Source: Archangiaceae bacterium
GTDB lineage: Bacteria > Myxococcota > Myxococcia > Myxococcales > Myxococcaceae
Assembly: GCA_016714225.1 (NCBI GenBank)
Contig: JADJNS010000008.1
Coordinates: 186,001 to 250,000 of the forward strand
DNA length: 64,000 bases
Direction: 5' to 3'
A program made the translations under genes and the position numbers. Under the pieces are notes generated by a model. It saw only the letters and a list, made by a program, of their open reading frames with translations. It had not been told where the DNA came from and did not search any database. This document shows, piece by piece, positions 25,446 to 33,896 of the stretch (position 1 is the first letter of the stretch; every line of letters begins with the position of its first letter).

Positions 25446-25724
25446 ATGAACGACACCATCGTGCAGTCGAAGCCGCAGAAGAAGATGAAGCTCCTGAAGC
25501 GGCGCGGCCAAGGCATGACCGAGTACATCATCATCGTCGCGCTGATCGCGATCGCCGCCATCGGCATCATCACGCTCTTCGGCGACAACATTCGCCGCCT
25601 GTTCGGCATGTCGGCCGACGCCCTGGCTGGCGACGACGGCATCACCCAGCGCAACGTCACCAAGGCGAACGACAACCTGACCAACAAGACGATGAAGAGC
25701 TTCGGCCAGAACAACACCTACTGA
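25446..25724 (+). CDS. Flp/TadE-type type IVb pilin
   Basis: 92 residues from ATG 25446; an ATG-less longer frame starts upstream, but GAAAGGGA precedes 25446. A Lys-rich leader of about 22 residues ends in RRG, followed by QGMTEYIIIVALIAIAAIGIIT: Gly at -1, Glu at +5 and Tyr at +6 are the Flp prepilin cleavage signature, then a hydrophobic helix. The mature pilin has a polar tail with many Asn residues (about 70 residues in all). Flp pilins are exported by the Tad system for adhesion. No tad, rcpA or prepilin peptidase gene is within the window, so this copy is solitary here. Confidence 0.92.
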   Translation: MNDTIVQSKPQKKMKLLKRRGQGMTEYIIIVALIAIAAIGIITLFGDNIRRLFGMSADALAGDDGITQRNVTKANDNLTNKTMKSFGQNNTY

Positions 25725-25743
25725 TTTTCGCCTTCGCCTTCGT

Positions 25744-27831
25744 TCACGCGACGCCGTCTTCCTTCTGGGGAGGCGGCGTTCGTGTTTTGGGGGCTCGCAG
25801 CGCGAGGGCGATCAGCACGAGCGAGGCGAGCAGCGAGAGGCCGGCGCCGGCGTAGAAGGGCCACGGCCGGTAGCGCAGGGTGAGGTGGTGGCGGCCGGCG
25901 GGCAGGCTCACTTCGCGCAGCGCCCCGTGACTGACCGCGAGCTCGGCGGGGGCGCCGTCGAGGCTCGCCTGCCAGCCGGGGAACCAGGCGTCAGAGATGA
26001 CGAGCGGCGCGGCGGCGCAGGCGTCGACGTCGAGCCGCAGCTCGGTGAAGCGCGGCTCGTCGAGGGCGACCTTCGATTCGCACGGCGCCTCGACGAACGC
26101 GCGCGGCTTCGCGGTGGCGCTCTCGTAGAGCGTGGCGAGCTCGCCGACGCTGGCGACGGGGGCGAGATCGTCGAAGGGCGGGGGGCCCGAGCGAACGAAG
26201 TACCGCACCCCGGTGAGATCATACGTCGCGCGGTCGGCGCCGCGCTCGAGCGCCAGGGTGCGCGCGGGCTCGGGGTCTCCGTAGCCCTCGAAGCCGCGCA
26301 GGCCCTCTTCGACGAAGCGCAGCGGCATCAACGCGTCGCGGCTGGCCTCGAGGTAGGCGTGGAAGTCGCCGTCGACGGGCACCTCGTCGGGCACCGGCAC
26401 GCTGACCCGGCCGTCGAAGGGGCGCACAATCGCGGCGGCGAGGCGCGAGGGCGCCGAGAGCCTGGTGGCCGGGACGAACGCGGGGCGGCCCAGCAGCAGG
26501 TGCGCGGCGAGCAGCTCGAGCCCGGCGACGGCCGCCACCGGCCAGCGCCTGCGGCCCCCGAGGCGCCAGGCGAGCGCGCCGGCCCACAGCGCCGCCACCA
26601 GCCACAGCCAGCCGGCGCGGGGGCCGAAGGGCAGCGCCCGGCCGAGCGCGGCACCGAGCGCACCGGCGCCGAGCGCCGCCGCCGAGATGACCCCCAGCGC
26701 ACGCGCCGACGGCTTCAGCCGGCGGGCGCTCGCCGCGGCGCGGTCGAGCCCGAGCGCGGCGAGCACCGCGAGGCAGAAGCAGGCGCCCACCACGTACTTC
26801 ACCGGGTAACGGAAGAACGAGAAGGGCGGCAGCTCGAGCAGCAGGGCCGAGGGCAGAAAGTTCGCGCCGAGCGAGAGCACCGCGAGGGCAGCCCCCGACG
26901 TGGCCAGCGGCAGCGCGCGGCGCCGTCGCGAGGCACCGAGCGCGGCGAGCGCCACCACCACCGAGCCCATGAACAGGCTGGTGAGGTAGTGCTGATCGCT
27001 GCCGCCGCGGTACTCCCCCATCGGCAGGTGGGCCAGCGGCCAGCCGATCGAGGCGAGCTGCGACCACGAGGTCGACCACTCCAGCGGCTTCCACACGCCC
27101 GAGGTGCGGGTCGACTCGAGGGTGAGCTCGAGCGCCGGCAGCAGCATCACCGCCGCGGCCGCAGCGCCGAGCGCCACCACCGCTGCGAAGCGGGGCAGCA
27201 GGCTTCGTCTCCAGGTGAGCGTGCAGGCGAGGAGCAGCGCCCCCTGCCACAGGGTGGTCTCGGGAGAGCCGCACAGCAGCGAGGCGCTCACGGCAGCGGC
27301 CAGCGCGGCGGTCGACCGGGGGCTTGGGCGTCGGGTGAAGGCCCGCAGCGCCGCCAGTTGAACGCCGGTCCACGCGGCGGCTCCGGCGACGTTCGGGGCG
27401 AACGCCATCAGGGTGAACAGGTGCGAGAGCGAGAAGGCCGCCGCGCCGAACGCGCTGGCAAAGAACGACGCGCGCAGGGCCCGGCACGCGGCGAAGGTGC
27501 CGGCCGCCGCGACCAGCAGGTGAAACAGGTGCAGCGCCGTCACCGACGCGACCGGGCCGGTGAGCAGCACTGCGAGATCGTTGGGCAGGTAGAACGCCTG
27601 CGCGTAGGGGATCGCGGCGAAGGGCTGCCCGAGGCGCTCGTAGGGAATCCACAAGGGCAGCTCTCGGCGCGCGAAGCACTCGGCGAGGAAGTGCGCCTGG
27701 GGAATGAAGAGGCGGAAGACGTCGCGGCCGGCGAGCACCCGGCCGAAGAAGACGTCGCGGTAGATGAACGCCGCGGCGGCGACGAAGGCCAGCGCGGCGG
27801 CGACCTGGCGAGGGCGTCGGCGGGGGCTCAT
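25744..27831 (-). CDS. YfhO-like multi-pass membrane protein
   Basis: 695 residues from ATG 27831. About 12 hydrophobic segments cover residues 10-480, with N-terminal features of the YfhO/GT-C group (DVFRLFIPQAHFLAE, then LPLWIPYERLGQPF, an acidic loop after the first helix as in GT-C glycosyltransferases). A C-terminal soluble domain has SDAWFPGWQASLDG and PAGRHHLTLRYRPW, which match the YfhO C-terminal domain, and a last helix. YfhO proteins add sugars to lipoteichoic acid in Firmicutes; in Gram-negatives the role is not known. The gene is alone and convergent with the pilin gene (19-bp gap). Confidence 0.85.
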   Translation of the reverse strand: MSPRRRPRQVAAALAFVAAAAFIYRDVFFGRVLAGRDVFRLFIPQAHFLAECFARRELPLWIPYERLGQPFAAIPYAQAFYLPNDLAVLLTGPVASVTALHLFHLLVAAAGTFAACRALRASFFASAFGAAAFSLSHLFTLMAFAPNVAGAAAWTGVQLAALRAFTRRPSPRSTAALAAAVSASLLCGSPETTLWQGALLLACTLTWRRSLLPRFAAVVALGAAAAAVMLLPALELTLESTRTSGVWKPLEWSTSWSQLASIGWPLAHLPMGEYRGGSDQHYLTSLFMGSVVVALAALGASRRRRALPLATSGAALAVLSLGANFLPSALLLELPPFSFFRYPVKYVVGACFCLAVLAALGLDRAAASARRLKPSARALGVISAAALGAGALGAALGRALPFGPRAGWLWLVAALWAGALAWRLGGRRRWPVAAVAGLELLAAHLLLGRPAFVPATRLSAPSRLAAAIVRPFDGRVSVPVPDEVPVDGDFHAYLEASRDALMPLRFVEEGLRGFEGYGDPEPARTLALERGADRATYDLTGVRYFVRSGPPPFDDLAPVASVGELATLYESATAKPRAFVEAPCESKVALDEPRFTELRLDVDACAAAPLVISDAWFPGWQASLDGAPAELAVSHGALREVSLPAGRHHLTLRYRPWPFYAGAGLSLLASLVLIALALRAPKTRTPPPQKEDGVA

Positions 27832-27945
27832 CTCGGAGAGGTCAGAGGCAGACGAAGCCGGGCAGGGGCCACGTCGAACCCTGACGTCCTGCGCCGATTC
27901 ACCGAATGGCCGGGCATCGCCGGGAGGATATGCTGCGCGCCGCCG

Positions 27946-29268
27946 ATGGAGGGCCGACTTCTTCTCAAGGGGTGCAGCGTCTTCCGCGCCGACGGGCGCA
28001 TTCGCTCGGGCGTGTCGGTGCTGGTCGAAGGCAGCCGCATCACCAAGGTCGCGCCCGACGCAGAGCTGCCGGTGCTGCCCGGAGACTGGGAGGTCGCCTG
28101 CCGCGGCCGGCTGGTGGCTCCCGGCCTGGTCGACTGTCACACCCACCTGGTCGGCGGGCAGCTGCAGCCGCTGGTGGGCGAGTTCCTGCTGCGGCCGTTC
28201 ATGAGCCGCTTCGAGCACGTGCTCAGGCTCGCCTCGCTGCTCACCGCGGGCGAGGTCGAGGCGCTCACCGCGCATGCCATCGCGCGCGGCTTGAGGCACG
28301 GCATCACCCTGCGCGTCGAGCACCTGCTCGCCCCCAACGACGTGGCCGGAGCGCTCTCGGCGCAGGCGCGCGTCGCCGAGCAGCTGGTGGCGCGGCTGAT
28401 TCACTGTCACGCGAACCTCAGCACCAACGGCGGGGGGCTGGCCCAGCTCGAGGCGAACGCGGAGCACGTGCAGAAGTTTCGCCGGCACCCGCTGGTGCGC
28501 GGCGCGCTGGGCCTCTACGGCTCGTTCGCGTGCGACGACGAGCTGCTGCGGCGCGCCGGCCGGCTGCGCGAAGAGATGGGGGTGGGCGCGATCTTCCACC
28601 TCGGCGAGTCGGAAGAAGATCTGATGCAGACGTACACCCGGCACAACCGCCGCATCGTGCCCCGCTTCGAGTCGTTCGGGCTGCTCGGCAACGGCAGCGT
28701 GGCCTCGCACTGCCGCACCATCGATCGCGGCGAGTCGATGAAGCTGGCGCTCACCCGCACCCTGGTGGCGCTGTCGCCGCGCTCGAGCCAGGCGCTCGAC
28801 GTGGGCATGGCCGGCTTCGAGGCGGTGCTGGCCCACGGCAACCTGATCGGCCTGGGCACCTGCGGCTTCGGCACGGTGTGGGAAGAGCTGGTCTGCGGCA
28901 TCAACGCGATGCTGTCGATCGCGCGCGGCGGTCGCATGGTCGACCCCGATGGCACCATGGCGCAGTTCTTCATGGGCGGCGGCGCCGAGATGTGCGCGAT
29001 GACCTGGGGCGCGCCGTGCGGAACCGTCGAAGAGGGCTCGCTGGCCGATCTCTGCGTGTTCGACTTCGTGCCGGCCGAGCTGTCTGACTCTGACTCGGGG
29101 GCGACCCCCCACTTTCTGGTGCAGCTCTCGCAGTGCCCGGTGGCGTGGACCATCGTCGACGGCCGGGTGGCGGTGCGCGAAGGCGAGCTGGTCGCGGCCG
29201 ACTTCGGCCAGCTCTCGCTCGACGCGGCCCAGGCGCTCAAGTCGGTGTGGGCGCGGGCGCGCCGCTAG
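27946..29268 (+). CDS. Amidohydrolase-superfamily metal-dependent hydrolase, SsnA/chlorohydrolase-like
   Basis: 440 residues from ATG 27946. The TIM-barrel metal site is seen as DCHTH near residue 62-66, then IHCHANL, IFHLGESEED and the downstream His-Cys in VASHCRT. LAHGNLIGLGTCGFG near residue 300 carries the usual late active-site loop, and a C-terminal strand region (GSLADLCVFDF, GRVAVREG) closes the composite beta-sandwich. The family deaminates or hydrolyses purines, pyrimidines and similar rings; the arrangement resembles SsnA, an aminohydrolase of the selenium-dependent purine gene set, but no xdh genes are near. It has a 4-bp gap to the methyltransferase. Confidence 0.85.
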   Translation: MEGRLLLKGCSVFRADGRIRSGVSVLVEGSRITKVAPDAELPVLPGDWEVACRGRLVAPGLVDCHTHLVGGQLQPLVGEFLLRPFMSRFEHVLRLASLLTAGEVEALTAHAIARGLRHGITLRVEHLLAPNDVAGALSAQARVAEQLVARLIHCHANLSTNGGGLAQLEANAEHVQKFRRHPLVRGALGLYGSFACDDELLRRAGRLREEMGVGAIFHLGESEEDLMQTYTRHNRRIVPRFESFGLLGNGSVASHCRTIDRGESMKLALTRTLVALSPRSSQALDVGMAGFEAVLAHGNLIGLGTCGFGTVWEELVCGINAMLSIARGGRMVDPDGTMAQFFMGGGAEMCAMTWGAPCGTVEEGSLADLCVFDFVPAELSDSDSGATPHFLVQLSQCPVAWTIVDGRVAVREGELVAADFGQLSLDAAQALKSVWARARR

Positions 29269-29272
29269 AAAC

Positions 29273-30088
29273 GTGGACGCGCGCCGCCTGATCGACCTCG
29301 AGACGCACACCGTCGACGTGTTCGGCGACGTGGCGATCTTGAGCACCTACGCCGAGGTCGACGTCGAGGCGGTGGTGGCGCAGCTGACCCAGCCCACGGT
29401 GTACCTGAAGAAGCGGCCGCGCGAGGCGAGGCGGGTGGTGCAAGACGATGCGGCCCCCGCGGTGCCGGTGCGCGGGCCGGCGGTCGAGTCGCTGGTGGCG
29501 ACCGAGCAGGGGCTCAAGTTCGAGATTCGGCCGCCCAACGGGCTCTCGGTGGGGCTGTACCTCGATGCGCGCGAGGCGCGGGCCTGGGTGCGCGCGCAGG
29601 CCCGGGGCCGCACGGTGCTGAACCTGTTCGCGTACACCTGCGGGTTCGGCGTGGCAGCGATGGCGGGCGAGGCCGCGCGGGTGCTCAACCTCGACCGCTC
29701 GCGCAAGGTGCTCGACTGGGGCGAGCGGAACTACGCGCTCAATGGCCTGGTGCCGGTGCGCCGCGACTTCGTGGCCGGCGATGCGTTCGAGTGGGTGCGC
29801 CGCCTGGCGAAGAAGGGCGAGAAGTTCGACCTGGTGGTGTTGGACCCGCCGTCGTTCGCGACCTCCGAGGGGTCGCGCTTCTCGGCCGAGCGCGACTACG
29901 CGGGGCTGGTGGCACAGGTCGCGCCGCTGGTGGGGCAGACCCTGGTGGCGTGTTGCAACCTCGCCGCGGTCGACGCCAAGACGGTGCGCGGCTGGGTGGG
30001 CCAGTCGATCGAGGTCGTCGAGGAATTCGGGGCGGGAGACGACTTTGCGCGCCCTTCGGCGCTGAAGGTCGTGATCGCGCGCCGGTAG
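29273..30088 (+). CDS. RlmI-like class I SAM-dependent RNA methyltransferase
   Basis: 271 residues from GTG 29273, four bases after the amidohydrolase. Motif I is NLFAYTCGFGVAA, motif IV is VVLDPPSFA, and NLDRSRKVLDWGERN binds the cofactor acidic loop. This pattern is that of the RlmI/RlmK m5C 23S rRNA methyltransferase group. The usual N-terminal PUA domain is missing; instead there is a short 90-residue region of beta strands with a KKRPREARR basic patch. The target base is therefore uncertain. It runs toward the convergent MA-type peptidase gene with a six-base gap. Confidence 0.85.
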   Translation: MDARRLIDLETHTVDVFGDVAILSTYAEVDVEAVVAQLTQPTVYLKKRPREARRVVQDDAAPAVPVRGPAVESLVATEQGLKFEIRPPNGLSVGLYLDAREARAWVRAQARGRTVLNLFAYTCGFGVAAMAGEAARVLNLDRSRKVLDWGERNYALNGLVPVRRDFVAGDAFEWVRRLAKKGEKFDLVVLDPPSFATSEGSRFSAERDYAGLVAQVAPLVGQTLVACCNLAAVDAKTVRGWVGQSIEVVEEFGAGDDFARPSALKVVIARR

Positions 30089-30094
30089 GGGCCT

Positions 30095-31093
30095 TCAGTG
30101 CAGCGTCGGCTTCTCGACGGGGTTGGGCGTGCTCGGCTCTTCCCCCAACGGCTGCGCGGCCGCGGCGGCGGCGGCGAGCTCGGCGGCCTCGGCCTGTTCC
30201 TGCTCGGCGGCGAGAATGCGAGCGGCGGCGTCTTCGGCGGCCTCTTCGGCTTCCTGCGCCGCGCGCAGCCGGGCGACGGCACGGCGGCGGCGGTAGAAGC
30301 CGACCACCACGAGCAGCGAGGCGAACGCCCACAGCGAGGTGCCGCCGGTGACGATCGGCCAGAAGGGGTACTTGCCGGGCAGCTGCTCGCGAAAGGTGCG
30401 CTCTTCGAGGTTCAGCGAGGTGTGAAAGGCCTTGGCGAAGGCGATCTCGAAGGGGTCGCCGCGCTGCAGGTTGTCGACCAGCGACCCGAAGGCGGCGCGG
30501 TCGTGCCGGTCGTAGAGGAACTCGACGAACGCGGCGCTCTGCGCGTAGGCGATCTCGACGTCTGACGCCGTGTCGGGGAACCCGGCGGTGAGATCGTCGA
30601 ACTTGAAGATGCGGTCAGAGGAGACCGCGCGGGCGAGGGTGGTGTAGTGCTCGATCGAGAAGTTGCGCTCGCCGGTGAGCTTCTGGGCGAAGCCCTCGTG
30701 AAACCAGCGTGGCCAACGGGTGCCGAGCCGGCCCAGCGCGATGTGCACCAGCTCGTGACGCAGCGTCTGTTGCCCGTCGCCCTTCACCAGCGACTTCGCC
30801 TCGACCAGCATCACGTTCTGCTCGGGCCAGGCCAGCGCCACCGCCCAGCTGGGCGGCGGGGTGAGCGCCATGGCCTCGAACTCTTCGCGATCGAAGCCCA
30901 GGCGCACCTCGGTGGTGCCTTGCCAGTCGCGGCCCAACAGCCGCTGAATCTCGTCGCGGCGGCCCTCGATCTCCGAGGCCAGCAGCTTCGCGGCGCCCTC
31001 GGAGCGCTCGCTGTAGACGAGGTGAAAGCGCGGGGTTTCGAGCGTCTGCGTGGCCGGAGCGGCGGCGAGCAGCAGGGCGAGGAGCGCAGTCAC
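30095..31093 (-). CDS. Membrane-anchored gluzincin protease (peptidase MA-like)
   Basis: 332 residues from GTG 31093, overlapping the YggU-like stop by GTGA. A short signal peptide is followed by a zinc protease domain with HELVH (113-117) and FHEGFAQ (Glu133 as third ligand). A membrane helix near residues 252-270 is followed by RRRR and a 60-residue Glu/Ala-rich coiled-coil tail. The catalytic domain is therefore likely outside the cytoplasm and the tail inside. It is the last gene of a five-gene operon with proC and DivIVA. The substrate is unknown. Confidence 0.85.
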   Translation of the reverse strand: MTALLALLLAAAPATQTLETPRFHLVYSERSEGAAKLLASEIEGRRDEIQRLLGRDWQGTTEVRLGFDREEFEAMALTPPPSWAVALAWPEQNVMLVEAKSLVKGDGQQTLRHELVHIALGRLGTRWPRWFHEGFAQKLTGERNFSIEHYTTLARAVSSDRIFKFDDLTAGFPDTASDVEIAYAQSAAFVEFLYDRHDRAAFGSLVDNLQRGDPFEIAFAKAFHTSLNLEERTFREQLPGKYPFWPIVTGGTSLWAFASLLVVVGFYRRRRAVARLRAAQEAEEAAEDAAARILAAEQEQAEAAELAAAAAAAQPLGEEPSTPNPVEKPTLH

Positions 31094-31389
31094 GCGCTAC
31101 AGATAACCGCTTCTACCGCCGCCGCATCAAGCCCATGCACTTTGATGCGCTTTTTTCGGCCGGTGTGACCCTCGACCAGCTCGACCGCGGAGCGGCGCAC
31201 CGACAGCACCTCACTGAGCAGCTCGACCAGCGCGGCGTTGGCCTCGCCGTCGACCGGCGGCGCAGCCAGCTGAATCTTCAGCCTGCCGTCGTGCTCGCCC
31301 ACCACCCGGCTGCGCGAGGCGCGCGGCTGCACGAACACCGACAGCTCGACCCCGCCCGCGGCATCTCTCAGCCACGCGCGCGTGCTCAA
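31090..31389 (-). CDS. DUF167 (YggU) family protein
   Basis: 99 residues, complete DUF167 fold with ELSVFVQPRASRSRVVGEHDGRLKIQLAAPPVDGEANAA-type signature split over residues 14-52. The start is TTG 31389, chosen because it overlaps the DivIVA stop as TTGA, the same coupling seen elsewhere here with ATGA and GTGA. The biochemical role of DUF167 is not known; it commonly travels with proC and DivIVA/YggT genes, as here. Confidence 0.9.
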   Translation of the reverse strand: MSTRAWLRDAAGGVELSVFVQPRASRSRVVGEHDGRLKIQLAAPPVDGEANAALVELLSEVLSVRRSAVELVEGHTGRKKRIKVHGLDAAAVEAVICSA

Positions 31390-31883
31390 TCGGCGGTCTT
31401 CTTCTGCAGCAGAAAGGCGACGTCGGGGCCGGCCGACGAGGCCTTGAAGGTCTCGAGCAGCTTCCGGTGGGAGTCGACCAGCGAGCCCAGCTGGCTCTCG
31501 AACTGCACCCGCTGGCGCTTGAGCTCGTTGATGTCGGCGACCAGCTCGGTGAGCTTGTGGTTGGCGCCGGCGACGATCTTCTCGGCCTGCAGCGAGGCCT
31601 CGGCGACGATCACCTCGGCCTCTTTGCGCGCGGTGGCCTTCACGTCTTCGCTGATGCGCTGCGCGGTGACCATGGTCTCTTGCAGCGCCTTCTCGCGCTC
31701 GAGGTGGTGCTCGAGGCGGGCGTTGACGCGCTTCAGCTCTTCTTTCAGCGCGATGTTCTCTTTGACCACCTCTTCGAACTCGGAGGCGGTGAGCTCGAGA
31801 AAGCCCTCGACCTCGCGCTTGCTGTAGCCGCGCATCTCGCGCTCGAACCGCTTCTGGCGGATGTCCAGCGGGGTCATCTTCAT
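31386..31883 (-). CDS. DivIVA-domain coiled-coil protein
   Basis: 165 residues. The N-terminal 35 residues form the lipid-binding DivIVA domain (TPLDIRQKRFEREMRGYSKREVEGFLE), then a long coiled coil with regular heptads to about residue 155. DivIVA proteins oligomerise at curved membrane and recruit partners to poles or septa. The ATG overlaps the proC stop by ATGA. Conserved association with proC and YggU is known in several phyla. Confidence 0.93.
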   Translation of the reverse strand: MKMTPLDIRQKRFEREMRGYSKREVEGFLELTASEFEEVVKENIALKEELKRVNARLEHHLEREKALQETMVTAQRISEDVKATARKEAEVIVAEASLQAEKIVAGANHKLTELVADINELKRQRVQFESQLGSLVDSHRKLLETFKASSAGPDVAFLLQKKTAD

Positions 31884-32713
31884 GGGGTGGCTCCTTCGTT
31901 CAAGAACGCGTCGCCCAGCTCGCGGGCGCGCTTGGTCGCCGCTTCGACGGCGTCGATCAGGGTGGTGCGCAGGCCGCCGGCCTCGAGCGTGTGCAGGCCG
32001 GCGATGGCGGTGCCGCCGGGCGAGGTGACCTGGTCTTTGAGGTGGCCGGGGTGCTCGCCGGTCTCGAGCAGCAGCTTGGCGCTGCCGAGCACGGTCTGCG
32101 CGGCGAGCTTGAGGGCCACGTGGCGCGACAGGCCCACCTTCACCCCCGCGTCAGAGAGCGCCTCGATCATCAGGAACACGTAGGCGGGGCCCGAGCCCGA
32201 GAGCCCGGTGACGGCGTCGAGCAGCGACTCGTCGACCACGGTGGTGATGCCTACCGCGTCGAACAGCTGCTGGGCGAAGGCGACGTCGCCTTCGGTGGCG
32301 TGCTCACCGCCCGAGAGCGCGGTGGCGCCCAGGCCGATGAGGGCGGGGGTGTTGGGCATCGCGCGCACCACACGCGCGCCTGCGCCGAGCTTGCGCTCGA
32401 TGGCGGCGATGGGCACGCCGGCGGCGACCGAGATGACCAGCTTCTTCGAGTCGATCACCGGCGCGATCTGCGCGAGCACCTTGCGCATCACCTGCGGCTT
32501 CACCGCCAGCACCACCACGTCGGCGCCTGAAGCGGCGGCGACGTTGTCGGTGCTGACCTCGAGGCCCGGCTTCTTCTTCAGCTCGGCGATGCGCTCGGTG
32601 CGGCGCACGGTGGCGTGAATGTGCGAGGGGTCGGCGCCGGCGCGAATCAGCCCGTTGATGAGGGCGCCCGCCATGTTGCCAGCGCCCAGAAAGGCGAACC
32701 GCGAGTCGATCAC
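31880..32713 (-). CDS. proC: Pyrroline-5-carboxylate reductase
   Basis: 277 residues from GTG 32713. The N-terminal Rossmann motif FLGAGNMAGALINGL binds NAD(P)H. VVLAVKPQVM and RAMPNTPALIG are family marks, and the C-terminal signature is DQVTSPGGTAIAGLHTLE. It makes L-proline from pyrroline-5-carboxylate in the last step of proline synthesis. It overlaps the HEAT-repeat gene stop by GTGA and DivIVA by ATGA. Full length, no oddities. Confidence 0.97.
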   Translation of the reverse strand: MIDSRFAFLGAGNMAGALINGLIRAGADPSHIHATVRRTERIAELKKKPGLEVSTDNVAAASGADVVVLAVKPQVMRKVLAQIAPVIDSKKLVISVAAGVPIAAIERKLGAGARVVRAMPNTPALIGLGATALSGGEHATEGDVAFAQQLFDAVGITTVVDESLLDAVTGLSGSGPAYVFLMIEALSDAGVKVGLSRHVALKLAAQTVLGSAKLLLETGEHPGHLKDQVTSPGGTAIAGLHTLEAGGLRTTLIDAVEAATKRARELGDAFLNEGATP

Positions 32714-33312
32714 AGCGACGACCTTCCCGGAGGCAGCTCTTGGAGCACGCGGCGCGCCTGCTGCTGGAGCATGGGGTGAATCTGGGTGGTGCGGGTGAGA
32801 AAGGCGAGAAACGCGACCGCGCTGGGAGTGTTCTGGAAGAGGAGCGCGTCGATCGCCGACGCCTTGACCCGCTCGTTGAGCGACGGGTGGCGCACGATGT
32901 TGGCGAGAATCGCCTCGGCGCGCGGGTGCTGAATCGAGCCGATGGCGCGCAGCGCGGCGGCCTGCACCACGGGGTTCGGGTCCATCACCAGGTTGGCGAG
33001 GGGGTTGAGCACCCGCGCGTCACCGAGAATGCCGAGGTCTTCGATGGCGATGACGCGGATCTCGGTGGGCGCCGGCTCGAACGCGAAGAGAATCGCGCGG
33101 AGCACCGCGGCGTCGGCGTCGGCGGCGCCCTTCGGCGAAGGCTTGAAGGCGGGCTCGTCGTCGTCTTCTTTCGCGCTGCCGAGCCCCTTCTGCACCGCAG
33201 CCTTGGCGGCGCGCGGCGCAGCGGGGACCTTGATGACGCCGGCATCGACCTGGGCCCAGGCGGGAGCAGCAGAGAGCAGCGCGGCGAGAGCCAACCGTTT
33301 CACGAGGGTCAT
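32710..33312 (-). CDS. Exported HEAT-repeat protein
   Basis: 200 residues from ATG 33312, which gives a clean signal peptide (MTLVKRLALAALLSAAPAWAQ). A long upstream extension of the frame is not protein-like. Residues 95-190 contain HEAT-type helical repeats with the Asp/Pro spacing VLNPLANLVMDPNPVVQAAALRAIGSI and a similar following unit. It is probably a periplasmic scaffold. It is the first gene of the proC operon, divergent from the J-domain gene with 95 bp between them. Confidence 0.8.
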   Translation of the reverse strand: MTLVKRLALAALLSAAPAWAQVDAGVIKVPAAPRAAKAAVQKGLGSAKEDDDEPAFKPSPKGAADADAAVLRAILFAFEPAPTEIRVIAIEDLGILGDARVLNPLANLVMDPNPVVQAAALRAIGSIQHPRAEAILANIVRHPSLNERVKASAIDALLFQNTPSAVAFLAFLTRTTQIHPMLQQQARRVLQELPPGRSSL

Positions 33313-33407
33313 GATGCCCGAGGGGGAAAAGTGGCCAATTTTTTGCGCCGATCGATCGGCGCGGTACAAGAAACCACAGAGCTGTAGCACTTTTTCCCCG
33401 AGGATCG

Positions 33408-33896
33408 ATGCGTCTGAGCACGGCAACCAGAACCCTCGAAGACGTCGAAGTCGAGTGCACGCACTGCAAGGTCGCGATGACGTGCCACGTGGGCAGCAGC
33501 GCACAGGTGCGCTACTTCCACTGCGCGTCGTGCCACCGCTGGGTCTCGAGCATGTATTCCGAGGTCTTTCGCGGAGACGCCAAGGTGCAGGCGCGCCGGC
33601 GCGGCGAGGCGGGCGCGGGAGCGTTCGACGCGGTGAAAGAGCGGCTCGAGCGGTGGCTCAGCGCGCTCGACGAGCAGGACCCGTACCGCCTGCTGGGGGT
33701 GTCGAAGAACGACAGCGCCGAGCGCATTCGCGAGCGGTACCGCGAGCTGGCGGTGCTCAACCACCCCGATCGCGGCGGCTCGCCCGAGAACATGCAGCGC
33801 ATCAACGAGGCGTACGAGCGCATCGCGCTGCACCGCGAGCACCGCGAGAGCGGCGTGTCAGCGCTCACCCGGCTGCCCGCGCCCAGCGCGCAGTAG
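33408..33896 (+). CDS. Zinc-ribbon protein with C-terminal J domain
   Basis: 162 residues. An N-terminal treble-clef or ribbon-like module has Cys17, Cys20, Cys26 and Cys39/Cys42 (CTHC, CASC). A J domain covers about 90-145 with the HPD triad at 119-121 (LNHPDRGG). J domains stimulate DnaK ATPase; the zinc part may bring clients or nucleic acid. The order is the reverse of DnaJ, in which the J domain comes first. The last 39 bases overlap, tail to tail, with the SpoIIM-like gene. Confidence 0.85.
   Translation: MRLSTATRTLEDVEVECTHCKVAMTCHVGSSAQVRYFHCASCHRWVSSMYSEVFRGDAKVQARRRGEAGAGAFDAVKERLERWLSALDEQDPYRLLGVSKNDSAERIRERYRELAVLNHPDRGGSPENMQRINEAYERIALHREHRESGVSALTRLPAPSAQ

Noticed and set aside
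25885..27945. Plus-strand frame leading into the amidohydrolase
   Set aside because: This upstream part is opposite the YfhO-like gene and is Arg/Gly-rich; the true amidohydrolase starts near 27946.
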